A stretch of 64,000 nt of DNA from Thalassobacillus sp. CUG 92003 (GCF_013618635.1 NZ_JABLSJ010000002.1:1-64000), one strand, 5' to 3'. Shown: positions 17,088 through 25,718, numbered from the stretch's first letter. A program made the numbers and translations. The notes: generated from the letters alone by a model not told the origin.

Positions 17088-19226
17088 ATGGGTATAATGC
17101 AAGTCAACCAAATAAGAAATCGCTTATTTGAAGAGTACACAGGACTTATAGATTTAGAAGATGCACATGATAGAAACAAAGAAAACTTTTTTTTAACAAG
17201 GGCACTCGCTTCTTATGCCATACAGTGTCTTTGCGAAGGAGAAAAAGAGGAATTTGCAAAATCTATCACTGATGGGTCAAGAGATAACGGAATAGACGCC
17301 ATTTATTTTGATAAGGATTATGAAGAGTTATTCATTGTACAATCTAAGTGGAATCATAAAGGTGATTCTGAACCAGATTTAGGGGAAATAAAAAAATTTG
17401 TAGATGGTGTAGAAGACTTAATAAGCTTAAAGTTCCATAAGTTCAATGAAAAGGTAAATGAAAGAAAAGAAGAAATCAAAGGCTATCTGTTAAATCCTAA
17501 AACAAAATTAAAAGTGGTTTTAGCATATACCGCAAACAATTTATCAGATGATTCAAAAAATTGTTTTGATGAATTATTACAAAGACAAAATGATTCAAGT
17601 GAAGGAACCTTTCTAGAAATAATGAATCAGTCACGGTTACATGCATCACTTATTGATTCATCTAGTAGTGAACCTATAAATATTCAAGAGCTGTATTTAA
17701 CTGAATGGGGAAAAAGAACAGAACCGAAGCTTGCATACTATGGACAAGTAGATGCTAAGCAAATTTCTGATTGGTGGAAAATGTATGGGAATAGACTTTT
17801 CACAAAGAATATAAGGAAGCTACTCGGAGATTCTACCATCAATGAAGAAATAAGGAACACAATAGATGTGGACCCCGAAAACTTCTGGTACTACAATAAC
17901 GGAATTACAATTATATGTGATGATATATCCAAACGAAGAGTTAATGGTGACAATAGAGACTTTGGAGTATTTGATTGTGAAGACGCATTTATTGTCAATG
18001 GTGCTCAGACGGTGGGGACTATAGGTAAATATTCGGTATTAGAAGATGAAATGGACACCCTGGACAATGTGAAAGTATTTGTAAGAATAATCTCACTAAA
18101 AGACACAGGTGAAGACAGTACAGGTGTTGATAAAAAGTTTGCTGAGAATGTAACAAAAAACAATAATAGACAAAATAAAATACAAAATAGAGATTTTGTA
18201 TCGTTAGATGAACAACAAAAACGCATTGCGAGTGAACTAGCTGTAGAAGGTATATACTATCACGTTATGAGGTCTGATGAAGTCACAACCGATGATATCA
18301 ATTTTGATTTAGAAGAGAGTACAGTTGCTTTGTCTTGTGCGAGTGATATAGATGCTGCAACATTAGCACATAGAGAAACAGGGAAAATATGGAGCGACTT
18401 GAACCACAGTCGTTATAAGAAGTTGTTTAACCCTAGTGTTACGAGTTTCTATGTATGGAATACGGTTAAAATATATAGGGAGATTTCTGCCTCTATTCAC
18501 AATCTTAAAGAAGAAGTAGAAAATGAACAGGAAGCAATACTCACTTATGGTGAAGAACTAATAGCGTGTTCAATTTTTAATCACATCGGGACAAGTAAAA
18601 TAGGGAAATACAACATAGATACATCTGAATTCTTTTCCTCTGTAAACTTAGACAAACTTGTTCAGTCTAAATTAGCAGCAATAATTGATATTATAGATGA
18701 ATATGGGAACAATATTTCCAATATATTCAAGAACTTTGCTCATTCTAAAGATATTTTTGAGAGAGTACAACACAGTTCCTCAGACGTAGATGTTTCACCT
18801 GCCGTTGCAGATGTAAGTATAGACAGCGTTATTGAAACAAAATTTCAAGGTAAAAATAGGGTGAAAGCCAGGTTATATAATTTCGATAATAAAGTTAGTG
18901 GTGACGAACTGGCTGTTAGGGGATTTAGTTATTGGTTGGAGAATATCTATGACCCTAATTCTCATGAAATAGGAATTGTGTCAAATATACATTTCTATCT
19001 TAAAGGTGAATCTGACAGAAATCAGAGATTTTTGTTTAGGATAAAGTACGGAAAAGAATTAACTATTGAGTTTACCCATAATAGCTATGGTATCAACTAT
19101 ACTAGTCTTCTATTTGAAAAGGAAAATTTCCAGGAATGGTTGACTAGAAAAACAGATGATAACCTCTTATCTATTAAATCAGAAGAAGATTTGAAGTTCT
19201 TTCAGGAAATAAAGGAATTCATATAA
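17088..19226 (+). CDS. AIPR-family protein with PD-(D/E)xK-like N-terminus
   Basis: Probable phage-defence protein of 712 residues (AIPR: abortive infection phage resistance). I use ATG 17088, with GGGGGAT upstream; a longer GTG frame from 17055 has no site. Residues about 60-88 read DGSRDNGIDAIYFD...FIVQSKW, a D70 ... Q85-x-K87 arrangement like the Mrr/PD-(D/E)xK nuclease core. The AIPR signature FWYYNNGITI is at about 266-275, followed by the NGAQTVGTI and NNRQNKI blocks. The C-terminal third has no recognised motif. It is the first gene inside the element, ends at a strong terminator and faces the methyltransferase gene. AIPR genes are often next to restriction-modification genes, as here. 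Confidence 0.82.
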   Translation: MGIMQVNQIRNRLFEEYTGLIDLEDAHDRNKENFFLTRALASYAIQCLCEGEKEEFAKSITDGSRDNGIDAIYFDKDYEELFIVQSKWNHKGDSEPDLGEIKKFVDGVEDLISLKFHKFNEKVNERKEEIKGYLLNPKTKLKVVLAYTANNLSDDSKNCFDELLQRQNDSSEGTFLEIMNQSRLHASLIDSSSSEPINIQELYLTEWGKRTEPKLAYYGQVDAKQISDWWKMYGNRLFTKNIRKLLGDSTINEEIRNTIDVDPENFWYYNNGITIICDDISKRRVNGDNRDFGVFDCEDAFIVNGAQTVGTIGKYSVLEDEMDTLDNVKVFVRIISLKDTGEDSTGVDKKFAENVTKNNNRQNKIQNRDFVSLDEQQKRIASELAVEGIYYHVMRSDEVTTDDINFDLEESTVALSCASDIDAATLAHRETGKIWSDLNHSRYKKLFNPSVTSFYVWNTVKIYREISASIHNLKEEVENEQEAILTYGEELIACSIFNHIGTSKIGKYNIDTSEFFSSVNLDKLVQSKLAAIIDIIDEYGNNISNIFKNFAHSKDIFERVQHSSSDVDVSPAVADVSIDSVIETKFQGKNRVKARLYNFDNKVSGDELAVRGFSYWLENIYDPNSHEIGIVSNIHFYLKGESDRNQRFLFRIKYGKELTIEFTHNSYGINYTSLLFEKENFQEWLTRKTDDNLLSIKSEEDLKFFQEIKEFI

Positions 19227-19261
19227 AAAAAAGATAGAATAAAAGTTTCATCACAATGCAT

Positions 19262-19320
19262 AAAACCCCGAACTATCATTCGAATTTCCCTCATGGGTTT
19301 CGAGATAGTTCGGGGTTTTT
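19262..19320. terminator. Bidirectional terminator between AIPR and methyltransferase genes
   Basis: AAAACCCCGAACTATC (19262-19277) and GATAGTTCGGGGTTTT (19304-19319) form a perfect 16-bp stem with a 26-nt loop, with A and T tracts on both sides, between two converging genes. Confidence 0.88.
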
Positions 19321-19327
19321 TAAGAAA

Positions 19328-20566
19328 TCAGGATATAGAAAAGATATCGACCTGTGTACTACTATTTTTTTCTTCTTTATCTTTGTCATCCACTTCTTCA
19401 TCAACAGGTAGCCAGTGTTCGTTTTTTTCTCTTATTTGTCTCATTTCATCAGTGAACAAGGTATTTTTTTTACTTTGTATTTTATAAATTTGTTCCCTAT
19501 GGAAATCAATATCTTTAAAGCGCTCTTTAATAGAATCAATAGGGCCAATTTCACCCCCAATCCAATTTCTATTTAGGATTTCACTGACAATATAGGAGGT
19601 TCCACTACCACCGAATGGGTCAAATACGGTATCTCCTTCTTTAGAAGACATGCTTATTACCCTTTCAAGCAAGTTAACAGGTAACTGGTTACTATCTCTA
19701 GTTTTATATTTCTTGTGCCTTACAGGAGAGACATCTTTCCAAACGTCAGGCAATGAGAGTCCCTTTGGATTTAATTTATTTTTGTAGCCTCCGTAGTCTT
19801 TAATATCCGCGCCGCATTTTTTGCAAATCTCTAAGGGGATTCGCTCTTGCTTAAATGTATTGGGTTTTTCTCCTTTAACATAATATAACAACGAGTAATG
19901 TGCGGGATAAAGTCTATTCGCAATAGGTAAGCTATACTTTATATCTACAGCAATCCAGTGTCTAAAGTTGAGGTATTTACTTAGTACTTCTGCACTATAG
20001 GTATTCCAAGATGGGAGGTTCCATAAGAAGAATGCTCCTCCCTCTTTTAATAAATCAATGCAACCAAGTATCCATTCCTCAGTCCATTTTTTATATTCTT
20101 CCTTCGACAATTTATCATTCATTTTGGATTCATAATTTTTATCGAGGTTAAATGGTGGGTCTGCAAATATCAAGTCTACAGATTGTTTCGGTAAAGACTT
20201 AATAAGTTCTAAACTGTCCTCTTGATACAATTTTCCAAGTTTAGTCTCGAATTTAGGCTGGAAGGCAGAATGACTCTGTTCCTTTTCATTATTAAAGTCT
20301 TTCTGTATTATTTCACTTATTTGTTTTGAGTTATTACTAATTAAGTCAAGTATGTTGGAGTCAATAACTCCCATCTTGATTCTGAATTCGATTTCACTCA
20401 AGTCAGCTTCCTCTAGAATTTTTTCTAAATCTTCACTGTGTGGAAATATGGAATTTTCATTGTAATATCGTAATTTTGGTACTCTGATATTTGTTCTCTT
20501 TGCAAATTCTTTGAGGGTCTTATTATCAGTAATATTAAGTACAGAAAAAAGCTTTTGATTATTCAT
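19328..20566 (-). CDS. Beta-class DNA methyltransferase with HTH-like N-terminal region
   Basis: Modification enzyme paired with the divergent BamHI-like endonuclease; expected to protect GGATCC. Catalytic motif IV DPPF is at 136-139 (FADPPFNLDKNY) and the SAM motif FDPFGGSGTS at about 315-324, so motif order is IV before I, the beta class (N4-cytosine or N6-adenine). A CKKCG pair lies near 245. Residues 1-66 (TLKEFAKRTNIRVPKLRYYN, then EDLEKILEEADLS) look like an XRE-type helix-turn-helix and are not part of the catalytic domain, which suggests the enzyme represses its own or the endonuclease promoter. GGAGGTG lies 6 nt before the ATG. Base specificity is inferred from its partner. 412 residues. 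Confidence 0.88.
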   Translation of the reverse strand: MNNQKLFSVLNITDNKTLKEFAKRTNIRVPKLRYYNENSIFPHSEDLEKILEEADLSEIEFRIKMGVIDSNILDLISNNSKQISEIIQKDFNNEKEQSHSAFQPKFETKLGKLYQEDSLELIKSLPKQSVDLIFADPPFNLDKNYESKMNDKLSKEEYKKWTEEWILGCIDLLKEGGAFFLWNLPSWNTYSAEVLSKYLNFRHWIAVDIKYSLPIANRLYPAHYSLLYYVKGEKPNTFKQERIPLEICKKCGADIKDYGGYKNKLNPKGLSLPDVWKDVSPVRHKKYKTRDSNQLPVNLLERVISMSSKEGDTVFDPFGGSGTSYIVSEILNRNWIGGEIGPIDSIKERFKDIDFHREQIYKIQSKKNTLFTDEMRQIREKNEHWLPVDEEVDDKDKEEKNSSTQVDIFSIS

Positions 20567-20707
20567 AGGTGCACCTCCAAGTGCTTTAACAATAGTAATT
20601 TTATCATTTAATCACAGTTAAGTTAAGGTAAACAAATATTCGAATTTTTTCCATCCAATATGAGGTTGGGGATTAAGTTTGACAACTTCTGCCCACTCAG
20701 GTACACT

Positions 20708-20750
20708 TTTTGTAATCCTGATGGAAATTAAATCCAAAGGGATTACAAAA
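20708..20750. promoter_or_regulatory. Inverted repeat before the endonuclease start
   Basis: TTTTGTAATCC (20708-20718) and GGATTACAAAA (20740-20750) form a perfect 11-bp dyad with a 21-nt spacer, ending 15 nt before the ATG and touching the GAGGGAG ribosome site. It could be an operator for the HTH-like part of the methyltransferase or an RNA hairpin that limits endonuclease translation. Confidence 0.6.
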
Positions 20751-20765
20751 GAGGGAGTGGGAAAA

Positions 20766-21365
20766 ATGAAAATTAAAGATATCGAAATCTTAATGGATAA
20801 GGGAAATCACAAACAATTTAGTGAGAGTATCATTCAAGAAATAAAGGATTCAATTTTATTAATGGAAAACCCAAGTGGAACTGGAGTATTCAAGCTTTAT
20901 AATGGTAAAAAGGCGAACGGTGTAAAACCAATAAAAGATTCATTCATGACTAGACTAAAGGACAATGGTTGGATTCTGGAACATAGATTAGATGTTGGCG
21001 TAACAACAAAGAGACCTGGTCCAATTGATGCCGTGTTCCCCGTTGAAAATCAATACTTTGCAGTCGAATGGGAGACGGGGAATATTAGCTCATCTCACAG
21101 GGCACTGAATAAAATTTTCACTGGTATATTGAATAGAAAATTAATTGGTGGAGTACTAATACTTCCTTCCAGGGAGATGTACAATTATTTAACAGACAGA
21201 GTTGGGAATTTTAGAGAGCTTAGTCCTTATTTTGATGTTTGGTCTAAGGCAGATTATCCGGTAGATAAGGGTTTTGTTGCTGTAATCGAGATAGAACATG
21301 GAGAGCTTACTAATGACGAGAATTTGCAAATTAAGAAAGGTACTGACGGTAGAGCTTTAATTTAG
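20766..21365 (+). CDS. BamHI-like type II restriction endonuclease
   Basis: Predicted to cut GGATCC. The 199-residue product (BamHI has 213) aligns by eye with BamHI along the core: GPIDAVF with Asp88, then AVEWETGNISSSHRALNK with Glu101 and Glu103, matching BamHI Asp94, Glu111 and Glu113. The residues BamHI uses for base contacts also appear conserved: Asn106, Ser108 and Arg112 in GNISSSHR, Asp144-Arg145 in YLTDRV, and Asp194-Gly195 in KKGTDGR. The C-terminus is shorter than in BamHI. I place the start at 20766 behind GAGGGAGTGGG; an in-frame ATG at 20679 is possible but lies before the inverted repeat. Divergent from its methyltransferase. Confidence 0.88.
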   Translation: MKIKDIEILMDKGNHKQFSESIIQEIKDSILLMENPSGTGVFKLYNGKKANGVKPIKDSFMTRLKDNGWILEHRLDVGVTTKRPGPIDAVFPVENQYFAVEWETGNISSSHRALNKIFTGILNRKLIGGVLILPSREMYNYLTDRVGNFRELSPYFDVWSKADYPVDKGFVAVIEIEHGELTNDENLQIKKGTDGRALI

Positions 21366-21544
21366 TGTGCAACGTTTGGTGGTTTACAAGGTTTTGATGC
21401 CCCTCCTTTATAATCAATTCTAGTTAATAATATATATTTGTCTTTCTAGGTAACTACTATTGGACCAAATAAATATTAAATATATATTATTTAAGAGAAT
21501 GTATTACTGACCCTCTTAATGTGTGAGGGATAAGGAGGAGAACA

Positions 21545-21862
21545 ATGAGTTATTTTGGTTCGGAAAACTTTTCTATTTTTATGTGGAAGCAATATGAAAT
21601 CGATATTGATGAAGAGCAAGTTGGAGAAGAAAGTATTTTGTTGTATAAAGAAGAGTTAGATGAAGGCCTTGTTTCTAAGGAGATGTTGGAATTCACCCCA
21701 GACCTAGTATTGGTACAAACGTGTTCCTATGAAACAAAAGTAAATGAGTGGATAGTTAGTGTGGCTGCAGATGCCGATACTAACTATCCACTCTTTTTAA
21801 TTTGCTTGAAAGACGGTAAAAAGATTTATGAAGAACTGCTGTCTAGGGGTGAGGAGGAATAG
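21545..21862 (+). CDS. Hypothetical protein of the SCC-like element (105 aa)
   Basis: I do not recognise this family. The product is acidic, soluble, with no membrane segment or obvious motif. AAGGAGG lies 6-7 nt before the ATG. It is followed after 4 nt by an 81-codon gene, so the two form an operon. Its coding sequence contains a perfect 15-bp hairpin followed by five T (21746-21798), which is unusual inside a gene and could cut transcription before the second gene. Small paired genes in such elements are often toxin-antitoxin or phage-related, but nothing in the sequence proves that here. Confidence 0.7.
   Translation: MSYFGSENFSIFMWKQYEIDIDEEQVGEESILLYKEELDEGLVSKEMLEFTPDLVLVQTCSYETKVNEWIVSVAADADTNYPLFLICLKDGKKIYEELLSRGEEE
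21746..21798 (+). terminator. Terminator-like hairpin inside a reading frame
   Basis: GAGTGGATAGTTAGT (21746-21760) pairs perfectly with ACTAACTATCCACTC (21779-21793), with an 18-nt loop and TTTTT directly after. It lies within the codons of the 105-residue gene, about 70 bp before its stop. Confidence 0.7.
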
Positions 21863-21866
21863 AGAA

Positions 21867-22112
21867 ATGACTAACCATGAAGTTATTATGGATGCAAAAT
21901 GGTACAGGACAATTAGTGAATTAGAAGAACGTTCTTATCAAGAGGTTATGTTTGATATGGAGGACATTTCATTTGCGTACTTTTTAGCCAGAGACGGAAT
22001 TAATGAAATAGAAATAAAAGTATGTCTTGAAAGTAGTAGCTTCTACCAAAGAGATATTGGTTGCGAGGATTGGTGGTATGTTGATTTTATAGAACCAACC
22101 ATTTATCAGTGA
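21867..22112 (+). CDS. Hypothetical protein of the SCC-like element (81 aa)
   Basis: Unrecognised. The start at ATG 21867 is chosen for GAGGAGG upstream; an earlier in-frame start at 21828 lies inside the preceding gene without a site. The product is small, acidic and aromatic-rich toward its end (EDWWYVDF), without membrane segments. It is probably co-transcribed with the 105-residue gene and lies downstream of that gene's internal hairpin. A terminator follows. Confidence 0.65.
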   Translation: MTNHEVIMDAKWYRTISELEERSYQEVMFDMEDISFAYFLARDGINEIEIKVCLESSSFYQRDIGCEDWWYVDFIEPTIYQ

Positions 22113-22123
22113 GGGGTAATAAT

Positions 22124-22155
22124 GAAGGGGAATAACCATCTATTTCCCTTCTTTT
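22124..22155 (+). terminator. Terminator after the two small genes
   Basis: GAAGGGGAATA (22124-22134) and TATTTCCCTTC (22141-22151) with a 6-nt loop, then TTTT. Confidence 0.75.
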
Positions 22156-22303
22156 CTTATTAAATCTCCCATCGACTAGCTTAATATAGTAGGTTGAGAC
22201 ATCAATTAATATTATTAGAATGGAAGATGTAGTAAAATAATTGACTAGACTAGGATTGTATTTTTTTTGCTTCTCCCTACTAACCTAAGACAGGAGATAA
22301 GAT

Positions 22304-23107
22304 ATGAATTTAAAAGAGACGGTTACAATGTACCAAATTTCGAAAGAACTTGCATTTGAAAGTAATAAAGACTTTGTGATGAAAGAAGAGGGACTTGTGA
22401 AAATAATAGAAGAAAGGAGAAATTCGTTTGACAACTTCAAAAATGACCAGGTGAGAAAATTAACAGTACTTCTCCAGGTTAAAGGGATAGATAAAAACGC
22501 AATAAAGAGTGGCAGAGAGTTTGCCATACCACTTGATTCAAAGAAATACATAAAATATTTACTTTTAAACTTTACTTCGCCAGCAGTAAAAGCAATTAGA
22601 GATTACGGATTAGAAAGTTTACCTCATTCCCAATGGAGGGAGTTAATAAATGGGCTGGTTGAATATAGCACGAAAGATATTACGGATAAAAATCAAAAAG
22701 AGAAAATCAGAAACAGGATTTTTGCAGAGCATCAATATTTTTCAGCTGAAAATCATAACCGTTTAATTGATAAATTTAGTTGGTTGTTAAAGAAGGCAGA
22801 ATTGAGGTATGGAGCCTTTGAAAATTTAGGTCATAGTACAGGGCCCGATGGTTTAACTGATGAAAGCGCAGTTTCAAGATTACTTAATGAAAATGATGTA
22901 ATGGAACTGTATGACTACTTGGAGAAAAAGATATATCAGTGCTTTATTGAATTCGATGAAGTGGTAGATACCTTTAGTGAAATTCGACATGAGGAAGTTG
23001 AAGATAAAGTAATCCAAGCTATTGATGAGGATGAAAATCCCAATAGTATAACCTATGAAGATAGTAAAATTGTGTTGGAAAACGCTCTAAGAGAGCTTCA
23101 TAAATAA
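22304..23107 (+). CDS. Hypothetical protein (267 aa), SCC-like element
   Basis: I do not recognise the family. It is a soluble, largely helical protein, with a basic N-terminal half (many Lys/Arg) and an acidic C-terminal end (residues about 225-255). It starts behind an AGGAGAT site and stands alone between two terminators, upstream of the helicase operon. It could be cargo or part of replication control; no motif decides this. Confidence 0.65.
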   Translation: MNLKETVTMYQISKELAFESNKDFVMKEEGLVKIIEERRNSFDNFKNDQVRKLTVLLQVKGIDKNAIKSGREFAIPLDSKKYIKYLLLNFTSPAVKAIRDYGLESLPHSQWRELINGLVEYSTKDITDKNQKEKIRNRIFAEHQYFSAENHNRLIDKFSWLLKKAELRYGAFENLGHSTGPDGLTDESAVSRLLNENDVMELYDYLEKKIYQCFIEFDEVVDTFSEIRHEEVEDKVIQAIDEDENPNSITYEDSKIVLENALRELHK

Positions 23108-23120
23108 TGTATAAAATTAG

Positions 23121-23146
23121 CCGCCATATTCTATGGCGGTTTTTTG
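23121..23146 (+). terminator. Terminator
   Basis: CCGCCATA (23121-23128) with TATGGCGG (23132-23139), 3-nt loop, then TTTTTT. Confidence 0.88.
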
Positions 23147-23155
23147 TTTGTTTTT

Positions 23156-23207
23156 AATTAGTAGGGGGGGAGAAAAAATTTTTCCTCCCCTACTAATTGT
23201 TTTTTTA
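23156..23207. other. Second large inverted repeat upstream of the helicase operon
   Basis: AATTAGTAGGGGGGG (23156-23170) pairs with CCTCCCCTACTAATT (23184-23198), one mismatch, around an A/T-rich centre, followed by GTTTTTTT. It may be a second terminator. Lying directly before the helicase operon it could also serve as a site for replication start or control. Confidence 0.5.
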
Positions 23208-23275
23208 TTCCCTTGATATGATTTATTACAGGAAGTGATTAACAAAGAAAAAATTAATTAATGGAGGTAAAGCAA

Positions 23276-23791
23276 ATGCATGTCACAAGAGAAAGAAATA
23301 ACCACCAAGTCGCAGTATCATCTTTAACCAAGTCAAGGAACGACCATTATGACGGTGTCAACGCAATCTATCGTCTAGCAGCTCAGGTTCCGATTCCTAA
23401 GGGGACTTCTTCTGATGGAATGCAGAGACTAATTAAACGATTAGTAAGGGACCTTTCAGTTCAGAGAGTGCTTGCGAATCGAATCAACATTCATGAAGGA
23501 GTATTAGAGATTGACTTCTATCCTAAAGGTTTTCAAATGGTAATGACTAGAGGTCAATACGCTGGTTTGCAACTAGAGTTCGCAGAGTTCCTTAATCAGT
23601 CAAATATCTCTGGAATAAGTATACAAGATGGGTGTTACATGGATGACCCTGAATGCTCGGTAAGAACAGTAAGTAATGAAAGTATTAATTTTTTCCCGGA
23701 GTTTAATTACAAGTGCTTTGGAGCACCTGAAAACGAACCTATCGAGATAATTAATTGCTGTTTATTTAAGGCATATGGGGAGGTGGCGTAG
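23276..23791 (+). CDS. Hypothetical protein encoded before the replicative helicase (171 aa)
   Basis: Unrecognised. The start ATG 23276 has GGAGGT 8-9 nt upstream. The product is soluble, with a basic first half and a C-terminal region containing several Cys. It overlaps the helicase gene by one base (TAG/GTG), so the two are co-translated. Genes in this position of SCC elements include DNA-binding replication accessory proteins, which would fit, but I see no motif that shows it. Confidence 0.7.
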   Translation: MHVTRERNNHQVAVSSLTKSRNDHYDGVNAIYRLAAQVPIPKGTSSDGMQRLIKRLVRDLSVQRVLANRINIHEGVLEIDFYPKGFQMVMTRGQYAGLQLEFAEFLNQSNISGISIQDGCYMDDPECSVRTVSNESINFFPEFNYKCFGAPENEPIEIINCCLFKAYGEVA

Positions 23792-25602
23792 TGGCCCTAA
23801 GAAAAGTAAAGAGACCTGAACTAAAAGGTGAAAAAGCATTCAATGAGCGGAGAAGAAAAGAAAGAAGCTTGGAAAATAAGCAAGAGAAGTCTATGGATGT
23901 TGTAACTAAAGACGACTCCAAGGGACCAAATGAACCTAATTCCAAGAAAGATTTTTTAAGTAAATACTCATTGAGCAACATCAGATTGCTTAAATCATCA
24001 GATTACCTTAAAAACTTGCTACAGGAATTAGAAGATAAAAATAAGCTCAGCTTGTTAATAACGGCTGTAAATATGGTTGCGAGGGAGGGAGAAAGAAAAG
24101 CTCTCTTTTCAGCTTTAATGGAATATGCCCGTGAACTGCCTAGAAGTACGTCAATTGAGATTTTTGACTCAACTGAACCTATATGCGAGTCGTTAGTCCC
24201 AGGAGATTTACTACTAGAACTGGAACAAACCTTAAACGTTGGGAAGGCAGAAGAAAGAGGTTTTCTCTATGACGAGAAAAAGAACCGCTATTTCTTCAAT
24301 GCCAATGTTTTTGCAAGACATTTTTTAAAGAGAAGTCATGTTCGTTCAACAAAAGGTGGAAGGCTTTTTCTATACAACCAAAAGGGAGTATATGAAGAGC
24401 TTTCTGAAGTGAATCTTGGGAACATAATACGGCAAGTAATGCATGAAGGTATAAGTAACAGTTGGAAGAGCACGTATGAAACAGAAATATTTAAAGTTCT
24501 GCAACGTGAAGCACAGATGGTTGATGAAATGGACTCGAAACGTAATTTCATCAATGTCAAAAATGGCATGGTTGACCTTTCTACTTACAAATTAGTGGAA
24601 CATTCTCCTGACTTCAATTCTACAGTTCAAATCCCAATCTACTACGATATAGAAGCAATAGCACCTAAGTTTGAGAGATTCATGAGTGATATTACGCTCA
24701 ATGACGAAGAACTAGTTGCTGTTCATCAAGAATTGATTGGATACTGGCTTACTGGAGAAACGAAAGCGGAAAAAGCGGTCTATTATTACGGAAGTGGAGC
24801 CAATGGAAAAAGCGTGTTGGCTTCCGTTGTAACCCAATTAGTTGGTTCACAGAATGTTAGCAATGTGCCACTATCCGACTTTAATGTACCCTTTGGTTTG
24901 GAGAACATAATTGGAAAGTCTCTTAACATTTCCGCTGAGAACGAGATGGGTGGTAAAGCACTCAAAACAGAGAATTTCAAAGCAATAGTAAGCGGAGATA
25001 AAATGAATATAAATATCAAATATCGTTCTCCTATCAGTTATCGTCCATACTGTCGTCTAGTCTTTTTAGTCAATAATCTACCTGACTCCTCAGATGTAAC
25101 AGCAGGCTACTTTCGAAAGGTTATGATTGTTCCATTCTCTAGGACCTTTAAAAATAAAGAACAAAACGTTTACTTAAAAGAAGAACTGCTGAAAGAACTT
25201 CCCGGAATATTTACATGGGCACTTATTGGCCTAAAGCGGTTGAGAAACAACAACTATAGATTTAGCCCATGTAAAGCGATTGAAGAAACCGAACGTACTT
25301 ACATGGACGAGCAAAATCCGGTGAGAGATTTTTTTCACTCACATGTATCTTTGGAGGAAGGAGCACGCACTAAACAGTCGGATTTTTACAACATTTACAC
25401 TAAATGGTTACAAGTGCAAGGGATTGACGATAAGGGAACCAAATCACGTCAGGTATTTTGGCGTTATTTCAAAGTAATTTTAGACAATGAAGATATTCCC
25501 ATTGTAAAGAAGAAAGTTAAAGGAACCATTTACTTTGATGGTATGAAGGTAAGGGATATAGAGGTTTATAAGCCCAATTCTCTAAATGGAATCTTCACTT
25601 AG
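23791..25602 (+). CDS. P4/D5-type replicative helicase (Cch-like)
   Basis: Superfamily III/D5 helicase of 603 residues, GTG start overlapping the previous stop. N-terminal part to about 165 is charged and unrecognised. Then a D5_N-like region (about 165-320) leads into the ATPase core: Walker A GSGANGKS (334-341), Walker B LNISAENE (about 378-385) and sensor/motif C RLVFLVNN (about 422-429). The C-terminal part carries the winged-helix-like extension of phage P4-family primase/helicases (NPVRDFF onward). In staphylococcal SCC the Cch proteins, next to ccr, are ring helicases thought to replicate the excised circle. Same position and type here; direct orthology is inference. Confidence 0.85.
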   Translation: MALRKVKRPELKGEKAFNERRRKERSLENKQEKSMDVVTKDDSKGPNEPNSKKDFLSKYSLSNIRLLKSSDYLKNLLQELEDKNKLSLLITAVNMVAREGERKALFSALMEYARELPRSTSIEIFDSTEPICESLVPGDLLLELEQTLNVGKAEERGFLYDEKKNRYFFNANVFARHFLKRSHVRSTKGGRLFLYNQKGVYEELSEVNLGNIIRQVMHEGISNSWKSTYETEIFKVLQREAQMVDEMDSKRNFINVKNGMVDLSTYKLVEHSPDFNSTVQIPIYYDIEAIAPKFERFMSDITLNDEELVAVHQELIGYWLTGETKAEKAVYYYGSGANGKSVLASVVTQLVGSQNVSNVPLSDFNVPFGLENIIGKSLNISAENEMGGKALKTENFKAIVSGDKMNINIKYRSPISYRPYCRLVFLVNNLPDSSDVTAGYFRKVMIVPFSRTFKNKEQNVYLKEELLKELPGIFTWALIGLKRLRNNNYRFSPCKAIEETERTYMDEQNPVRDFFHSHVSLEEGARTKQSDFYNIYTKWLQVQGIDDKGTKSRQVFWRYFKVILDNEDIPIVKKKVKGTIYFDGMKVRDIEVYKPNSLNGIFT

Positions 25603-25608
25603 TTATAA

Positions 25609-25718
25609 GGGGGAGTAGGGGGCGTGGGAAAATAAAAAAACATGGTAAGATAACCGAACATAAAAAACACCTAAAGAAGTTTTGTTTAAGCTAACCACCC
25701 TTCCCCCCTGTATCTTAC
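25609..25718. other. Interleaved inverted repeats between helicase and recombinase genes
   Basis: A G-rich run (25609-25628) is complementary to a C-rich run (25695-25708), and GTAAGATA (25645-25652) to TATCTTAC (25711-25718). The two pairs are interleaved (1-2-1'-2'), as in a pseudoknot. It could be a regulatory RNA leader for ccr or part of a replication or recombination site. Confidence 0.4.
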
